Positions 51,601-61,900 of a stretch of DNA of 64,000 nt are shown one piece after another. The notes under the pieces are model-generated. The model saw nothing but the letters and a program-made list of their open reading frames with translations. It did no database searches and had not been told where the DNA came from. The DNA is taken from positions 48,352 through 112,351 of the forward strand of contig JAJOHG010000087.1 in the NCBI GenBank assembly GCA_021029095.1, in the 5' to 3' direction. Origin of the DNA: Phellopilus nigrolimitatus (taxonomy: Eukaryota > Basidiomycota > Agaricomycetes > Hymenochaetales > Hymenochaetaceae). The translations under genes were made by a program, and so were the position numbers. Position 1 is the first letter of the stretch; every line of letters starts with the position of its first letter.

Positions 51601-53217
51601 GAACCTCGAGTCTCCCGTTCAAGCGACATGCGGTGCCGCACTCTTCTTCTCTCCCCTCCCCTCCTCGCTGCCCTCGACGTCCTCCGACGACCGACAGCCA
51701 TCCCCCGACTCCCCGACATCGTCCCTGACTCCCTCGAGCCACCCACCGCATGTCCGTGTCTCCCGTCCCCGCTCTGCCCGCGACGGTGCCCCACTCGGGC
51801 TCAACCATCTCCGCGACGACGACGACGACGAACACAGCGACGAAGAGCCCGCCCGCGCTGGCGAGCATCGTCAAGTCGGCCACCCCGCCGTCCCTCCCAC
51901 AGCTTCCTCCGTCTGTGGCCGCAAGCCCGCCGGCGCTGCGCAGGACGTCCCCTACTCAGTCGCGAGACGAGGACCAGTCCATGGATCAGTCCATGTCAGA
52001 CTCGAAACCAGCTCTAGCGTCCCCGCCTCCGACGCTCTCGCACACGGCTTTACCCACCTCAACAGCGTCCGCAATCGCCAGTAGCCCCGGTTCTTCCGCC
52101 TCTCCCAAGCTCTTGCATTCAAACTCAACTTCGTCCCCGCTCCTGACCCAAACGTGGGCGGAGAGAAGTCCGATGGAGAGAGGGAAAGGGAGAAAGACGT
52201 GAAACGGAGTCCAAAGTGCCCGAGAGCGCCATGAAGGCCGTCCTCGACGCCGAGGCAAGCGCGAAGCGCGCTGAGCGGTAAGCAGCAGATTTTCTTCTAT
52301 TTTGTTTTCAACTTGCTGAATGTATGCCGCACAGTGCTCCTGCCGACCTCGCTGAGTCACTGCAGTCTGCGCGCAGTTCACCGAGGTCGAGCACGCGTGC
52401 TCCCTCCGATCCGCTGACGCGCGCACCGCTTTTGCGGCCCTCCTCTCGACGGCGTCGCACGCCCCCGTAGCGTACCCCAATTACACAACCGTCGCCTCTT
52501 CCGAGAGCCCGCTTTTTCAGCACGAACAAAGGGACGATACTCTCATCCTGCCTTCCCTTCCCCTGCCGCACGCCATCGGCGCCCCGCCTTCCGGAAGTAG
52601 TATGCTCATGTCAATATCCGCAGCGGGTGTCGTGCCTTCGTAACGCAGCACAGGGGCAGGAGTAACCGGGGGCCAGAGGGGCTGCTTAGTGGCGAGTGCG
52701 AAAAGGACTTCGATGGGAAGAGGCATAGGGTCGGTGGGTGGGACATGGAGGTTGATTCTGTATGTTGTCTTTTTTCGTGAACTTTTGGAAAGTTATTCTG
52801 ATTACTTGTGAATCTACAGCCCTCGTTGTCTCCGCCTCAGCACATACGCGCGCATGCCTCCAGCCCGCCATACGCTCATATCCACGCGTCCCATCCTCTT
52901 TCCCCGCACCCGACCGCGCTCCGCGCTGCACCACTCCCACATACGCCTTAGGACGTACGACCCCCACCCAGCCGCCTGAACCGCGCACGCTGCACCTCCC
53001 TCGCCTCCGGACGGTGGTTCGACACGTTCCGTCGCTCTATTTTCCTGACCGCGAGACCGTTGGCGCAGGCTCCGCTGCCGTCCCCGCGCTGCTCGGTACG
53101 AACGGGATTAGCAGGTTCAATGCGACATACAACAGCAACGCACATTCACATAGCGTCTCGCGCCACCCGAGCGGCATGCGCATGGGATACGACAACGCAG
53201 GTCGCGAACGTATCTGA
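51601..53217 (+). pseudogene. Coiled-coil gene of unknown function, copy 2
   Basis: A Ser/Pro/Thr-rich N-terminal part (51750-52100: MSVSPVPALPATVPHSGST, PPALASIVKSATPPSLPQLP, DEDQSMDQSMSDSKPALASP) is followed by DPNVGGEKSDGERERE and MKAVLDAEASAKRAER, donor GTAAGC (52279), acceptor CACAG (about 52333), SASSDPLTRA-like shifted frames, FQHEQRDDTL-like and LPSLPLPHAIGAPPSGSS. After the second intron (about 52761-52819) come FPDRETVGAGSAAV, ISRFNATYNSNAHSHSVSRH, PSGMRMGYDNAGRERI and a stop at 53215-53217. It therefore keeps the C-terminus that copy 1 lost to the PPR junction. Frame changes near 52160 and 52620 make it a pseudogene. Confidence 0.55.
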
Positions 53218-53385
53218 ATAGACGCGCGAGAGCTTGTGAGGGACGCGAAGGAACGCGCGCGCCGTGGGCGCGAGTACGCTTCGTCGTGGCAGCACCACCA
53301 CACACCTGGCATCGACTACTATTCAAACGTCGCGCTTAAGGGGGCCCCAACATCTGCGCAGTCGCGCGAGCCCACCGCCCATCGC
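53218..53385 (+). other. Short unrecognised coding-like fragment
   Basis: An open frame reads ARELVRDAKERARRGREYAS and SWQHHHTPGIDYYSN, which looks like genuine protein but matches nothing I can name or find elsewhere in the window. It is truncated on its right by the Mdm20 fragment. Confidence 0.35.
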
Positions 53386-53541
53386 GCTCTCGGGAATATG
53401 GTGCGGGTGTTCCTGGTGCGAAATGGCGCGCGTTGCGAAGGGCGTGGCGAGGTTGTGAGGCTGGGGAGACGGCCCAGAAGATGGAGCGGTCGGTGCTGAT
53501 CAATCTGGTGGGCTGCGCCGCCATGCTGAACGGGAAAGCGC
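53386..53541 (-). pseudogene. Mdm20-like first-exon fragment next to P9
   Basis: Minus strand: after the leader acceptor, CGCTTTCCCGTTCAGCATGG, then (frame-shifted) HGGAAHQI and STDRSIFWAVSPASQPRHAL, which aligns with SPDRFLYWAALSA of the other copies. About 50 codons remain. Confidence 0.45.
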
Positions 53542-53863
53542 CTGAAAATGAAAATTAGGGACACTTTTGTATAGTAAAATAGAAATCTGAACTAACTTTC
53601 CGCTGTTTTGTTTCTGCTTGTCGGACCTGGGACGCATGAAGACGATCGTCACTGAAGTTGAATTGATCGCTGTCCGGCACAGCCCGGGGACAGCAATGCG
53701 CGTCGTCCTCTCATCATGTCGATCTTCTAGCTTCATCTTCGTCTCCGTCTCGGCCTCTCGACCTCTCGACTTCTCAACTACGCTTCGTGTACCGTTGTCT
53801 AAACGTAAGTTGGTTCTTTTTCTTCATGCCTTTAGTGTACTAATGTGTAAACCATCCATTTAG
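53542..53863. promoter_or_regulatory. Module P9: between Mdm20 scrap (-) and kin1 copy 4 (+)
   Basis: Minus leader intron 53542-53596 (GTTAGT..TTTTCAG). Palindrome GACGATCGTC (53641-53650), TTGATCGCTGTCCGGCACAG, GGGGACAGCAATGCGCGTCG and the pyrimidine tract. Plus leader intron 53805-53863 (GTAAGT, branch TACTAAT, acceptor TTTAG). A Gln-rich exon (ATGCAGTAG, so its reading frame closes at once) and second leader intron GTACGTAG..CGCTTCAG (about 54018-54069) follow. Confidence 0.6.
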
Positions 53864-54069
53864 TGCAAGGTCATGCAGTAGACGCAGCAGCAGCAACAGC
53901 AACAGCGACAACAGCAACTCGACTCCTTCGCGTTGGTCGATCGAGACCGTCTCGCGCTGGCGAGCCCACGCACTTGGAAGAGTTGGAAAGAGAGGATTGG
54001 ATAAAATAAGGACCTATGTACGTAGTAAAAATGTCTGAACGTGAGCGCGATGCTAACGAACCGCTTCAG

Positions 54070-55625
54070 CTCCTCGAACGCGTATCCTCCTTACCGCGCG
54101 CCAGCCATCCATGAATGGCGTACGGCCACGTCCAATGTCAATGTTGATAGCTCCCCAGCAGTACATCCCTGCCGGCAATGGTCGTGGAGAGGGGCATGCA
54201 CCCGCAGCCGCGCAGGCGCCGCTCGAGTCGAGCACGAGCATCCGTACCCAGAAGCCACGCAATTCGAGTCGCGTGCTAGGAGATCACACGCTCGGAAGGA
54301 CGCTCGGCGCGAGCAGCATGGGCGAAGTCAAATTGGCGTACCACAATCTCACCGGCGAGAAGGTGCGCAGCTGCTTTCAGCATCATCAGTTCGATCTGCA
54401 CACTGACGGTTACAAAATATATTTATAGGTGATCCCGCCCGCTGCGTGTGCAGCTCGCGATCAAGATCCTTCCGCGGAGCCAACATATCGAGCAGAGGGA
54501 TGAACGAGGTTATGCCGACAGCAAAGGCGGCAACGAAGCAAGCGTCGAAGACGGCATCGAAGGTGATCCGCGCGATGCGGGAGACGCGCTGTCGGTGCTA
54601 CTACACCACCCGTATATCCGCGGCATGCGGGAACTCATCACATACACGAACCACTACTGCATGGTTTTCGAGTACGTCAACCGTGGGCAGATTGCTCGAC
54701 AACATCATCTGCCGTCTTCGCGAGCGCGTTTCCCGCAGGTTCTCCGCCGAATCGGCTCCGCACTCGACTATTGTCACCGCAACAATTGTCCACCGTGACT
54801 CAAAAATCGAGAACGTCCTCATCTCCCAGACGGGCAACATCAAGATCATCGACTGTGGTCTTTCCAACCTCTACAGTCCCATCGCCCGTCTCTCTACCTT
54901 CTGCAGACCTCTATACTTCGCCGTGCTCGAGCTGCTCAGCACTAGGGTCTACACCGGTCCCGAGGTCGACGTCTGGAGTCTCGGTGTCGTGCTCTACGTT
55001 CTTGTTTGTGGCAAGGTGTCCTTCGACAACATGAGCATGCCCGCAATCCATGCGAAAATCGAACGAGGTCTCGTCGAATATCCAGACTGGCTCAGCGCAG
55101 GTGCGATCCAAATAAGACGAAATCGTTATCTTAGCTAATTTGTCTTTCATTTCCTGACAGAATGCAAGCACCTACTCGCGCATGCTCGTCGTCAATCCAT
55201 CCGCGCACGCCACCGTCGCTGAGATCCTCTCACGTCCGTGTACGATCATGATCCGCGGGCACGGATCACCTCCAGACGCGCGCATGCTCCATCGCGAGCC
55301 CTGCGCGTAGACGCGCTTGACCGCCAGGTTATCCGGGGCATGTCCGGTTTCGATCGAGCGCAAACTTGTTGACTTCCTCAAGACGATGCATATGCGCGCG
55401 CTGTCCAGGCCTGGGAGCGCCGCTGCCAGTCCGCAGGGCGCAATGCCCACGGCGGGCTTTCCAATGCGTCCCTCGCGTCTTATTACAGCGCGCTTTCCGC
55501 TAGCTCGGGCTCCGGCCGAGCGGGCGATACGCCGACTGCGACACCTTCGAAGAAAAGCCGTCACTTCTCTGGATTTGACTTCTACCGGCCCAAGTTTCTC
55601 TCATCCGACTCCGTCCCTGCCGGAC
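54070..55625 (+). pseudogene. kin1: Kin1-type kinase, copy 4, catalytic half
   Basis: LGDHTLGRTLGASSMGEVKL (loop Gly to Ser), AYHNLTGEK, intron, [10 protein letters not shown], a frame change, [31 protein letters not shown]. The rest is in the open frame to 55138: [20 protein letters not shown] (HRDLK to HRDSK), [10 protein letters not shown] (DFG to DCG), YFAVLELL (APE to VLE), [29 protein letters not shown] (the Trp that copy 1 lost). After the intron (55101-55161): MLVVNPSAHATVAEILS, then frame changes and FDFYRPKFLS. It stops at module P10, and the kin1 sequence resumes only at 56855. Least damaged kinase core of the four, but its metal-binding loop is altered. Confidence 0.85.
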
Positions 55626-55635
55626 ACCCCGCCGC

Positions 55636-55886
55636 TGACATTACGACGTTCGTCGTAATGTTTGCAGTCAGATCAAATGCTAATCAGCACGACCCGAAGC
55701 GAGCGATTGATTTGACGATGCGCGTCGTCAAATCTTGTCAATATTTCGCCTCAAGCTTCGTGTTCGTTTCGACTTCGTCTTCGTCTCGGTGTCTTGGCTC
55801 CTTGACTTCGCTTCGGTCGCTGTCTGACCGTAAGCTATTTCTCTTTCTTCAAGTCCTTAGCGTACTAATCTGTAAACCGCTTGTAG
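55636..55886. promoter_or_regulatory. Module P10: inserted in kin1 copy 4, in front of Pff1
   Basis: GCTGACATTACGACG..CGTCGTAATGT (perfect 11-bp arms, 55638-55661), a GATTTGACGA..TCGTCAAATC palindrome with one mismatched pair (55709-55734), the pyrimidine tract, and leader intron 55829-55886 (GTAAGC, branch TACTAAT, acceptor TGTAG) directly followed by ATGAGTACG. Same subfamily as P8. The left neighbour is a truncated plus-strand kinase, not a divergent 5' end, so this copy arrived with Pff1. Confidence 0.65.
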
Positions 55887-56854
55887 ATGAGTACGATGCC
55901 GCGCACGCTTCGCAGCTCTCCGGGCACGCCATGCTCGAGCACCGTTGGCTCGTGCGTGCGGACACTTGGATGCTCGGCCAGGCCCACGCCCTCAAGGCCC
56001 TCTGCGACGCCGTCCGCACCGAGCCCCGCCGCCAACTCGAGTGTGAGGTCTGGCATCAGCAAGGCAGCGGCTCCCACCGCTTCGAAATCCTCGGCAAGCG
56101 TCTGCAAAGCCTACGTCCGCCTCGCCAACATCATCGTCCGCATTTCCAACGACACCGAGGAAGGAAAACAGCGCGCCGTACTCGCCAATGCCCATCTTCC
56201 CTCCACCCCCAGGGCCACTGACGACGCTTCCGCGAGGCCGCCCACACTCTCGTGCGTACCCCGCGCTGGTCACCCACGCACGCGCTTGTGCCACTCTGGA
56301 AGAACACCGAGGAGTCGCTCCGGGACAGCTTGCACCTCTTCGCGACGCAGCACCCGTGCGTGGCTCCATGCGCGGCTCGATCAACCTCGAGGTGGCCAGT
56401 CCACAGGCCTCGAGCTGCTCTTCCAGGCGACGAGCGCGCATACGGTCTACGCGTACGCGCGCGTCCCCCGCTCGTATTGTACCGTCGTCCGAACGACATC
56501 TTCTCGTCCAGCGTGCTCATGTCCGACACCGACTTCAGCCAGTTCGAGCTCTATCTTGACGTCACCGGACTTGACTTGGCCGTCGTCGGCCACTCGTATT
56601 TCTATCACACGCGTAAGCACACCGTACACTACATCCAACCCGGTGTCGTGCAACACATGGGCGACAACGCTCTTGTCTCCCTGCGCTTCCTCTCCGACTC
56701 CCCGCTGCCCGAGTTCACCACGAGCTACTCACGAGCCACCACCGTCTACATCTCAACGCTTTTTTCGTGCAGTACAGCTTTTCAACCACCACCGCGCTGT
56801 ACCTCGTCCTGCTCGCGTCCAGCGTCCTCGTTGCCTCGCAAAGCGCGAACATTG
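55887..56854 (+). pseudogene. PFF1: Vacuolar membrane protease Pff1-like (M28 peptidase) fragment
   Basis: Pieces in shifting frames: QAHALKALCDAVRTEPRRQL, ECEVWHQQGSGSHRFEILGK, YVRLANIIVRISNDTEEGKQ, AVLANAHLPST, PTHALVPLWKNTEESL, NLEVA-like, TDFSQFELYLDVTGLDLAVV, GHSYFYHTRKHTVHYIQPGV, VQHMGDNALVSLRFLSDSPL. These follow the M28 domain of Pff1-type multi-spanning vacuolar proteases. The zinc/catalytic motif HLDST has become HLPST, losing the Asp. At the end only the first transmembrane helix (ALYLVLLASSVLVAS, in another frame) is left before kin1 DNA resumes. Starts at ATGAGTACG right after the leader intron, but the signal anchor region is absent. Confidence 0.75.
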
Positions 56855-57960
56855 TCGGCCTCAGTCAGACCAAGCCAAAGCGGATTATAGCTTGGCGCTT
56901 CCGCGTCTTTCCGCACCTGCGAGCACACATTACTCCGGGCTCTCTTACGACACACACGCACGCTGTACCGTCGCCGACTTCACCGAACTGCCGCGGCTTC
57001 TCCTCAGCCACGCGCGCGCGACATTGGTGCTGAGGTAGACGCTATTGGCAATGCTCCCTCAGCCGGTTCGGTGAGCGCGCCGAGCGCGCCCGCGAAGACA
57101 GCACTGCTGCGCACGCCGTCCGCATCAATGCACCGTCCCAGCCACAGCCTCAGCCAACGCCCGATGACGGCGTCGGTGTTCCTCGCCTTGGGCGGTGGGC
57201 GCGGTAGCGTGCACAGCAAGCTCGACGCCTGCTTCGGCTGCGCCGGATGTCGAAACATTTGCGGAGCGGATGGATGTGGATAAGGAAAAGGAGGCGGAAG
57301 GCGAGAGGCAGAAACAGCAACAGCTGGCGCCGAGATCGATCCGGAGCTGGGCGGGCATTCACCGTCGAGCCACCCTGCTTCGTCGCTCGTGCGCGAATTC
57401 GGCACGCTCCTCGGCGGCACGCGCGGGGACGACTCTTGGTTTAGCAAGCTCTCGAACATCCTCGGTGGACCCTCGGCAGGCCTGTCGGGCGATGTGGGCG
57501 AGCGCGAAAGGAGAGAGTCTGTGCAAATAAATGCAGAAGAGAAGCCGGAATAAAGGGAGCACGCAGCAAGAGCGTACCGCAGAGCGAGAGCCAGCCGATC
57601 TGCAGCGTGCACCGGCGCGCGGCTGCGATTCTCGACCCACAGGAGCGCATGGCATGGCACGAATTGCGACGCAGCACGGGTGTGACCCTGCTTGCAACGG
57701 CGGTGGCGGGCCGGACGACAGGGCGCAACCGCAACCCGTCGACAAGCATGGGCATGGCAGGCGTGTCTTCTGTGCCGCATCACAACTGCGTTTGAGCGCA
57801 CAACGGAAGAGGCGGAGGGTGCAGACTTCCAGGACCAGGATATGGACCAGGATCCGGATCAGACAAAGAGCGACGATGAGCAGAACGTGGGGCGGATAAG
57901 GACTTCAAGCCTTCGTTCTGAAGGGCTTGTTCAGTTACGTTTACAGCGGGGCTCGTGTCC
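56855..57960 (+). pseudogene. kin1: Kin1 copy 4, linker region (continuation)
   Basis: SQTKPKRIIAWRFRVFPHLR and THAVPSPTSPN correspond to SDQAKAAYSM..THALSSPTSPN of copy 3. After the VDAPSQP equivalent the linker continues past the point where copies 1-3 switch to Nup192: ERMDVDKEKEAEGERQKQQQ, SSLVREFGTLLGGTRGDDSW, FSKLSNILGGPSAGLSGDVG, then the segment also found after Nup192 in the other blocks (QERMAWHELRRSTGVTLLAT, about 57630), TTEEAEGADFQDQDMDQDPD and FKPFVLKGLFS before an intron (57930-57993). This block therefore preserves the uninterrupted kin1 order, though with frame changes and the Pff1 cassette upstream. Confidence 0.6.
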
Positions 57961-57993
57961 TTGAGCGCTTATCTAACATAATAACATTTTTTC

Positions 57994-58375
57994 AGTGTCG
58001 ACGACAACATCGAAGTCGCTGTCGGTCATCAAGATGGACATCCGGCGTGTTTTGGACTGGATTCAGGTGCAGTACCGCGAGACGAAGAGCGGATTCGAGT
58101 GCCTCCATGCGCCACCGAACGATCTGTCCTCCGTGCAGAGCGGGCAGCTGAACAACACGTGCCGCTTGCACCAGCTTGCACTGTCTGGTGCCAACAACTA
58201 CTACGAAGTCGGCCACAGTGAAGGAGCTTCCGTCCCCGCTGCAGCCGCCATAGCCACCTCCGGTGGGGTGCGGCGCTTGCTGATGAAGAAGGCGTCGAAG
58301 CTCTTGTCGGTCTGAAGGGAAAGGAGCGCGAGCGGGTAAGAGCGGGGACCAAGCAGGGCGCGACGCTGAGCTCAG
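57994..58375 (+). pseudogene. kin1: Kin1 copy 4, C-terminal exon fragment
   Basis: An open frame reads STTTSKSLSVIKMDIRRVLD, WIQVQYRETKSGFECLHAPP, NDLSSVQSGQLNNTCRLHQL and MKKASKLLSV, with a stop at 58313-58315. The IKMDIRRVLDWIQVQYRETK peptide is typical of the C-terminal (KA1-proximal) region of fungal Kin1. The end is joined to Nup192 at about 58376. Confidence 0.65.
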
Positions 58376-58590
58376 GTGCGACTGGCATACTTGCTCTCTT
58401 CTGGAGATTCGCTAGATTCGAGTGCTTTGCCGGAGGAGAGAATGGCAACATTACTTCGCCATATACTAGACTGCATTATGGACAAGAACAGGCGGGAACT
58501 CATCCGCAGAAACATTCACGCAGCTCTGGTAAACTTCCTTGGTAGCATGCACGGCGAGCGCGTGCCGCTTGCGTACAGTACAGCCAGAAC
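58376..58590 (+). pseudogene. NUP192: Nup192 short fragment, copy 4
   Basis: SSGDSLDSSALPEERMATLL, RHILDCIMDKNRRELIRRNI and HAALVNFLGSMHGERVPLAY correspond to the last ~70 codons of the Nup192 piece in copies 1 and 2. The Nup192 sequence upstream of this point is missing, replaced by the kin1 C-terminal exon. Confidence 0.75.
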
Positions 58591-58850
58591 TAGACAATCG
58601 GCAGGGTGCACCGACGTGGAGCCACGCTCCTTGTCCGGCAGGGGCGCACGGCACGGCACGAGCGGCGGAACAAGCACGGATGCAGGCTGTTTGCGTACAC
58701 GATGGTACGTGGGCCATTAGGACGCCACCGCTGCCCGTCGTTAAGTATGACCATGGCGGACGCGTCGTCCGTGGCACATCACAACACTGCGTTTGGACGT
58801 AAAAGGGAGGAAAAACAGGGCGCAGGCGGCGGTCTTCCAGGCAAGGCTCG
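58591..58850 (+). pseudogene. kin1: Kin1 linker segment joined to Nup192, copy 4
   Basis: Same junction as at 7440 and 33600 (AGAACTAGACAATCGGCAGG) and the same content (GRGARHGTSGGTSTDAG, VVKYDHGGRVVRGTS). The block therefore holds this kin1 stretch twice, here and at 57560-57860. TAACATACATAAGC..TCTCTCCTACTCTCCAC, an A-rich tract and array C follow. Confidence 0.5.
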
Positions 58851-58993
58851 AGTTGATATCATAACATACATAAGCTTCCTGTCTCTGTCTCTCCTACTCT
58901 CCACAGACTGACTGAGAGAAGGGAATAAATGAGAATAAATGTGAGGGAGAAAAAAATCCTAAAAAAAAGCTAAAAATAGATTGAATCAATAAA

Positions 58994-61900
58994 CACAAGT
59001 TAAAAATTGAATTTGCACAGGTAAGAAAATCCCGATTCACGATTCAGAGACAGACAGATGTAGAAAGTTTGGTTCAGTTGAAACTCGGTGAGAACATGAA
59101 CGAGGATGATTCAGACATGTCCAACCCGTTTACGAAGTTTTTCAGAAACACCACCAAAGGGAATTCGACAAAACACAGCTTACGAGTGCAGACGGAATAC
59201 AAAATGCGGAATGCAAGATCACGTTACCAGAAAGTCAGCTGTAAACAAGCCGTTTTCAGATTCGGATTCAGCTCAGAATTTTCGATCCAGAACCGACGCG
59301 CCCAAAAGAAACGAATCCAGTTTTGTTCCCCCGATATCCGAGACTGTAGTGGCGACAGCCGGCGGTGAGTGAAGCTCGAGTCGGAAACATAGACGACACA
59401 AGTTAAAAATTGAATTTGCACAGGTAAGAAAATCCCGATTCACGATTCAGAGACAGACAGATGTAGAAAGTTTGGTTCAGTTGAAACTCGGTGAGAACAT
59501 GAACGAGGATGATTCAGACATGTCCAACCCGTTTACGAAGTTTTTCAGAAACACCACCAAAGGGAATTCGACAAAACACAGCTTACGAGTGCAGACGGAA
59601 TACAAAATGCGGAATGCAAGATCACGTTACCAGAAAGTCAGCTGTAAACAAGCCGTTTTCAGATTCGGATTCAGCTCAGAATTTTCGATCCAGAACCGAC
59701 GCGCCCAAAAGAAACGAATCCAGTTTTGTTCCCCCGATATCCGAGACTGTAGTGGCGACAGCCGGCGGTGAGTGAAGCTCGAGTCGGAAACATAGACGAC
59801 ACAAGTTAAAAATTGAATTTGCACAGGTAAGAAAATCCCGATTCACGATTCAGAGACAGACAGATGTAGAAAGTTTGGTTCAGTTGAAACTCGGTGAGAA
59901 CATGAACGAGGATGATTCAGACATGTCCAACCCGTTTACGAAGTTTTTCAGAAACACCACCAAAGGGAATTCGACAAAACACAGCTTACGAGTGCAGACG
60001 GAATACAAAATGCGGAATGCAAGATCACGTTACCAGAAAGTCAGCTGTAAACAAGCCGTTTTCAGATTCGGATTCAGCTCAGAATTTTCGATCCAGAACC
60101 GACGCGCCCAAAAGAAACGAATCCAGTTTTGTTCCCCCGATATCCGAGACTGTAGTGGCGACAGCCGGCGGTGAGTGAAGCTCGAGTCGGAAACATAGAC
60201 GACACAAGTTAAAAATTGAATTTGCACAGGTAAGAAAATCCCGATTCACGATTCAGAGACAGACAGATGTAGAAAGTTTGGTTCAGTTGAAACTCGGTGA
60301 GAACATGAACGAGGATGATTCAGACATGTCCAACCCGTTTACGAAGTTTTTCAGAAACACCACCAAAGGGAATTCGACAAAACACAGCTTACGAGTGCAG
60401 ACGGAATACAAAATGCGGAATGCAAGATCACGTTACCAGAAAGTCAGCTGTAAACAAGCCGTTTTCAGATTCGGATTCAGCTCAGAATTTTCGATCCAGA
60501 ACCGACGCGCCCAAAAGAAACGAATCCAGTTTTGTTCCCCCGATATCCGAGACTGTAGTGGCGACAGCCGGCGGTGAGTGAAGCTCGAGTCGGAAACATA
60601 GACGACACAAGTTAAAAATTGAATTTGCACAGGTAAGAAAATCCCGATTCACGATTCAGAGACAGACAGATGTAGAAAGTTTGGTTCAGTTGAAACTCGG
60701 TGAGAACATGAACGAGGATGATTCAGACATGTCCAACCCGTTTACGAAGTTTTTCAGAAACACCACCAAAGGGAATTCGACAAAACACAGCTTACGAGTG
60801 CAGACGGAATACAAAATGCGGAATGCAAGATCACGTTACCAGAAAGTCAGCTGTAAACAAGCCGTTTTCAGATTCGGATTCAGCTCAGAATTTTCGATCC
60901 AGAACCGACGCGCCCAAAAGAAACGAATCCAGTTTTGTTCCCCCGATATCCGAGACTGTAGTGGCGACAGCCGGCGGTGAGTGAAGCTCGAGTCGGAAAC
61001 ATAGACGACACAAGTTAAAAATTGAATTTGCACAGGTAAGAAAATCCCGATTCACGATTCAGAGACAGACAGATGTAGAAAGTTTGGTTCAGTTGAAACT
61101 CGGTGAGAACATGAACGAGGATGATTCAGACATGTCCAACCCGTTTACGAAGTTTTTCAGAAACACCACCAAAGGGAATTCGACAAAACACAGCTTACGA
61201 GTGCAGACGGAATACAAAATGCGGAATGCAAGATCACGTTACCAGAAAGTCAGCTGTAAACAAGCCGTTTTCAGATTCGGATTCAGCTCAGAATTTTCGA
61301 TCCAGAACCGACGCGCCCAAAAGAAACGAATCCAGTTTTGTTCCCCCGATATCCGAGACTGTAGTGGCGACAGCCGGCGGTGAGTGAAGCTCGAGTCGGA
61401 AACATAGACGACACAAGTTAAAAATTGAATTTGCACAGGTAAGAAAATCCCGATTCACGATTCAGAGACAGACAGATGTAGAAAGTTTGGTTCAGTTGAA
61501 ACTCGGTGAGAACATGAACGAGGATGATTCAGACATGTCCAACCCGTTTACGAAGTTTTTCAGAAACACCACCAAAGGGAATTCGACAAAACACAGCTTA
61601 CGAGTGCAGACGGAATACAAAATGCGGAATGCAAGATCACGTTACCAGAAAGTCAGCTGTAAACAAGCCGTTTTCAGATTCGGATTCAGCTCAGAATTTT
61701 CGATCCAGAACCGACGCGCCCAAAAGAAACGAATCCAGTTTTGTTCCCCCGATATCCGAGACTGTAGTGGCGACAGCCGGCGGTGAGTGAAGCTCGAGTC
61801 GGAAACATAGACGACACAAGTTAAAAATTGAATTTGCACAGGTAAGAAAATCCCGATTCACGATTCAGAGACAGACAGATGTAGAAAGTTTGGTTCAGTT

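Noticed and set aside
50785..52017. A 410-codon protein
   Set aside because: Only the first third is in the samB frame; the rest is an Arg-rich out-of-frame reading of samB and of the coiled-coil gene.
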